Shown piece by piece: positions 62,359 through 64,000 of a stretch of DNA of 64,000 nt. Position 1 is the stretch's first letter. Every line of letters begins with the position of its first letter. This DNA is from Yoonia sp. R2331 (GTDB taxonomy: Bacteria > Pseudomonadota > Alphaproteobacteria > Rhodobacterales > Rhodobacteraceae), in assembly GCF_041103235.1 (NCBI RefSeq), contig NZ_JBGCUN010000001.1, forward strand, positions 1,922,001 to 1,986,000. Reading direction: 5' to 3'. The position numbers and the translations under genes were made by a program. The notes below the pieces were generated by a model. The model worked only from the letters and a program-made list of their open reading frames with translations, had not been told where the DNA came from and did no database searches.

Positions 62359-64000
62359 TTTGGGCATCAGCGCCCGTGCCGCCTCTTTCGCGGCCTCGGT
62401 GATCCGGTCCCCTGACAGCATCCGCGCGATCTCTTCGATGCGGGCATCTGGGTCCAATGCCGTCACGGTTGACGTGGTTGCATCAGCCCCCTGACGCTTT
62501 TCAACCCGCCAGTGATGTCCACCCAGTGCCGCCACCTGCGGAGAGTGGGTTACAACCAGAACTTGCATTTTGACCGAAAGGTCAACCAACCTGCGGCCTA
62601 CGGCATCTGCGGTGGCCCCGCCCACGCCCCTGTCGATTTCGTCAAAGATCATCGTCAATGTTTCGCCGCCCGCCTGGGTCAGGCAGACCTTCAACGCCAG
62701 CAAAAAGCGGCTCAATTCGCCGCCCGATGCGATCTTGTTGAGCGGCCCCGCGGGTGCTCCGGGATTGGTCGCCACAGTGAACGCCACCGCATCGCGCCCC
62801 TCTGGTCCGGGGTCAGCCTCGGTGATCTTCGTGACAAACACCGCGCGCTCCATCTTCAACGGGGCAAGCTCTGCCGCCATCGCCTGATCCAGCGCCTTTG
62901 CCGCCTTTGTGCGCGCCTTGTGCAGGGTCGTGGCCGCCGCGTCATACTCCGCTTCAGCGTCGCTGACGGCCTGATCCAGCGCCGCCAGATCAGCCGCCCC
63001 CCCGTCCAGCACTGCCAACCGTGCGCGCAGATCATCGGCAAACGCGCCCAGATCGTCGGCCTGCACATTATGCTTGCGCGCCAGCCCCCGGATCGCGAAC
63101 AGCCGCTCTTCGGTGTCTTCCAGCTCTGACGGATTAAACGACAACGCATCCAGGCAATCGCCGACACCGCGCTGTGCTGCGTCCAGTTCCAGCATCGCGC
63201 GCTCAATCGCGGCCAAAGCTGCGTCCAGCGCACCCTCGGCCTTGTCTGCTGCACCAATCAACCAGCGCGAGGCATCGGACATCATGCCCTCGGCCCCTTG
63301 CAACCCCAACGCCTCACCCGCTTTGGCAATATCCGCGCGAATCTTTTCAGCCGATTGCATCATCCGGCGGCGCGTATCCAGCACCGCCTCTTCGCCCTGC
63401 TCAGGTGCCAGCGCATCCAACTCGGCCACCGCGTGGCGCAGGTATTCCTCTTCGGCCTGCACCTCTGCCAAACGCGCTGCAGCCTGCTCGCGCATCTTGC
63501 GGGCCTCTGCCAACCCGCGCCATGCCGCGCGCACCTTTCCCGTATCCAACCCGGCAAAGTCGTCCAGCATTGCCCGGTGCCCGCGCGGATTCAAAAGCCC
63601 CCGGTCATCATGCTGCCCGTGCAATTCGATCAGTGTCTCCGACAGCGCCCGAAGCACCTCACCGCTGACCCTCCGGTCATTGACCCACGCGGTTTTGCGC
63701 CCATCGCGCGTGTTGATCCGCCGCAAGATCAACTCGTCCTCGGCGCTGATCCCAGCATCCGCCAGCACGGCACGTGCAGGATGGTCTGCCGTCAGATCAA
63801 ACCAGGCCGTCACCTCGCCCTGATCCGCCCCGGCACGCACCAATTCGGCCCGACCACGCCATCCCAGCACAAAGCCCAGACTGTCCAGCAAAATGGATTT
63901 GCCTGCCCCGGTCTCTCCTGTCAGCACGTTCAGACCGGGCTGAAACGCCAGTTCCAACCGGTCGATGATCAACATATCGCGTATGTCTAGTCCGCGCAGC
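62356..64000 (-). CDS. recN: DNA repair protein RecN (5' end just outside the window)
   Basis: The SMC-like ATPase RecN that helps process double-strand breaks. From the right edge the frame reads LRGLDIRDMLIIDRLEL, the normal RecN start without its methionine, so the ATG is only two bases beyond position 64000. Walker A is GETGAGKS near residue 30; a long coiled-coil (about 150-370) joins the halves; the C-terminal signature and Walker B are in IASGGELSRFLLALK and MIFDEIDRGVGG, and VVTHSPQVAALG follows. The stop falls within the terminator of the convergent dehydrogenase gene. Confidence 0.95.
   Translation of the reverse strand, partial: LRGLDIRDMLIIDRLELAFQPGLNVLTGETGAGKSILLDSLGFVLGWRGRAELVRAGADQGEVTAWFDLTADHPARAVLADAGISAEDELILRRINTRDGRKTAWVNDRRVSGEVLRALSETLIELHGQHDDRGLLNPRGHRAMLDDFAGLDTGKVRAAWRGLAEARKMREQAAARLAEVQAEEEYLRHAVAELDALAPEQGEEAVLDTRRRMMQSAEKIRADIAKAGEALGLQGAEGMMSDASRWLIGAADKAEGALDAALAAIERAMLELDAAQRGVGDCLDALSFNPSELEDTEERLFAIRGLARKHNVQADDLGAFADDLRARLAVLDGGAADLAALDQAVSDAEAEYDAAATTLHKARTKAAKALDQAMAAELAPLKMERAVFVTKITEADPGPEGRDAVAFTVATNPGAPAGPLNKIASGGELSRFLLALKVCLTQAGGETLTMIFDEIDRGVGGATADAVGRRLVDLSVKMQVLVVTHSPQVAALGGHHWRVEKRQGADATTSTVTALDPDARIEEIARMLSGDRITEAAKEAARALMPK

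Noticed and set aside
1-64000. CRISPR arrays, insertion sequences, prophage or integrated element ends
   Set aside because: No regularly spaced repeats, transposase, integrase or target duplications were seen; neither tRNA has a repeated 3' end in the window.

Overview
The window is a chromosomal stretch of a G+C-rich alphaproteobacterium, almost certainly a member of the Rhodobacteraceae (marine Roseobacter group). Pointers are a dmdA-acuI pair for dimethylsulfoniopropionate (DMSP) breakdown, a trgA-trgB-cysK tellurite locus as known from Rhodobacter sphaeroides, a VPLPA-CTERM protein, a very large RTX/Hint protein, and the bolA / J-domain / cobS / cobT neighbourhood. I see no insertion sequence, phage, CRISPR array or rRNA. 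Two tRNA genes (Asn-GUU, Ser-GGA) are present.

Layout. 1-1.5 kb: tail of a probable metallo-hydrolase, a VOC protein, tRNA-Asn, a thioredoxin-fold protein. 1.6-6.8 kb: a complete peptide-type ABC importer operon (binding protein, two permeases, fused double ATPase). 6.8-8.1 kb: tRNA-Ser and an AI-2E-type membrane protein. 8.1-15.5 kb: a minus-strand run read as cfa - trgA - trgB - cysK - mechanosensitive channel - AlaX - small membrane protein, mostly joined by 4-base overlaps or a 2-base gap. 15.6-19.3 kb: lipoprotein, photolyase, SRPBCC protein, class-V aminotransferase. 19.3-25.6 kb: BCCT transporter, acuI, dmdA, DinB-like, DUF1326 and DUF2182 genes on the minus strand, with a divergent FadR-type regulator and a perfect inverted repeat in the shared promoter. 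26.4-27.6 kb: a photolyase-like protein with inverted domain order. 27.7-33 kb: the 1759-residue RTX/Hint protein. 33-38 kb: tryptophan 2,3-dioxygenase, a methyltransferase-like membrane protein, D-lyxose isomerase, a class-I glutamine amidotransferase-like hydrolase and a P450. 38-40.5 kb: glcB with a GlcG-like gene, DUF2256. 40.6-47.2 kb: pepN, a membrane-anchored protein, an acyltransferase, a lytic transglycosylase, gatB. 47.2-52.5 kb: VPLPA-CTERM protein, DUF4177, BolA, J-domain protein, two membrane proteins, msrB, anti-sigma and ECF sigma factor. 52.6-56.8 kb: cobS and cobT, separated by two unrecognised exported proteins. 56.8-64 kb: M24 peptidase, DUF427, ClC channel, FAD-linked dehydrogenase, and recN running off the right edge.

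How the genes fit together. The most coherent system is the putative DMSP locus (19.3-26.4 kb): a BCCT importer candidate, the DMSP demethylase, the acryloyl-CoA reductase and a regulator, with three extra genes (DUF2182, DUF1326, DinB) placed between regulator and demethylase. A second theme is stress defence: cyclopropane fatty acid synthase, tellurite genes, cysteine synthase, two photolyase-type proteins, periplasmic MsrB beside an ECF sigma/anti-sigma pair, and RecN. All assignments come from reading sequence and recalled family features; no database search was run.
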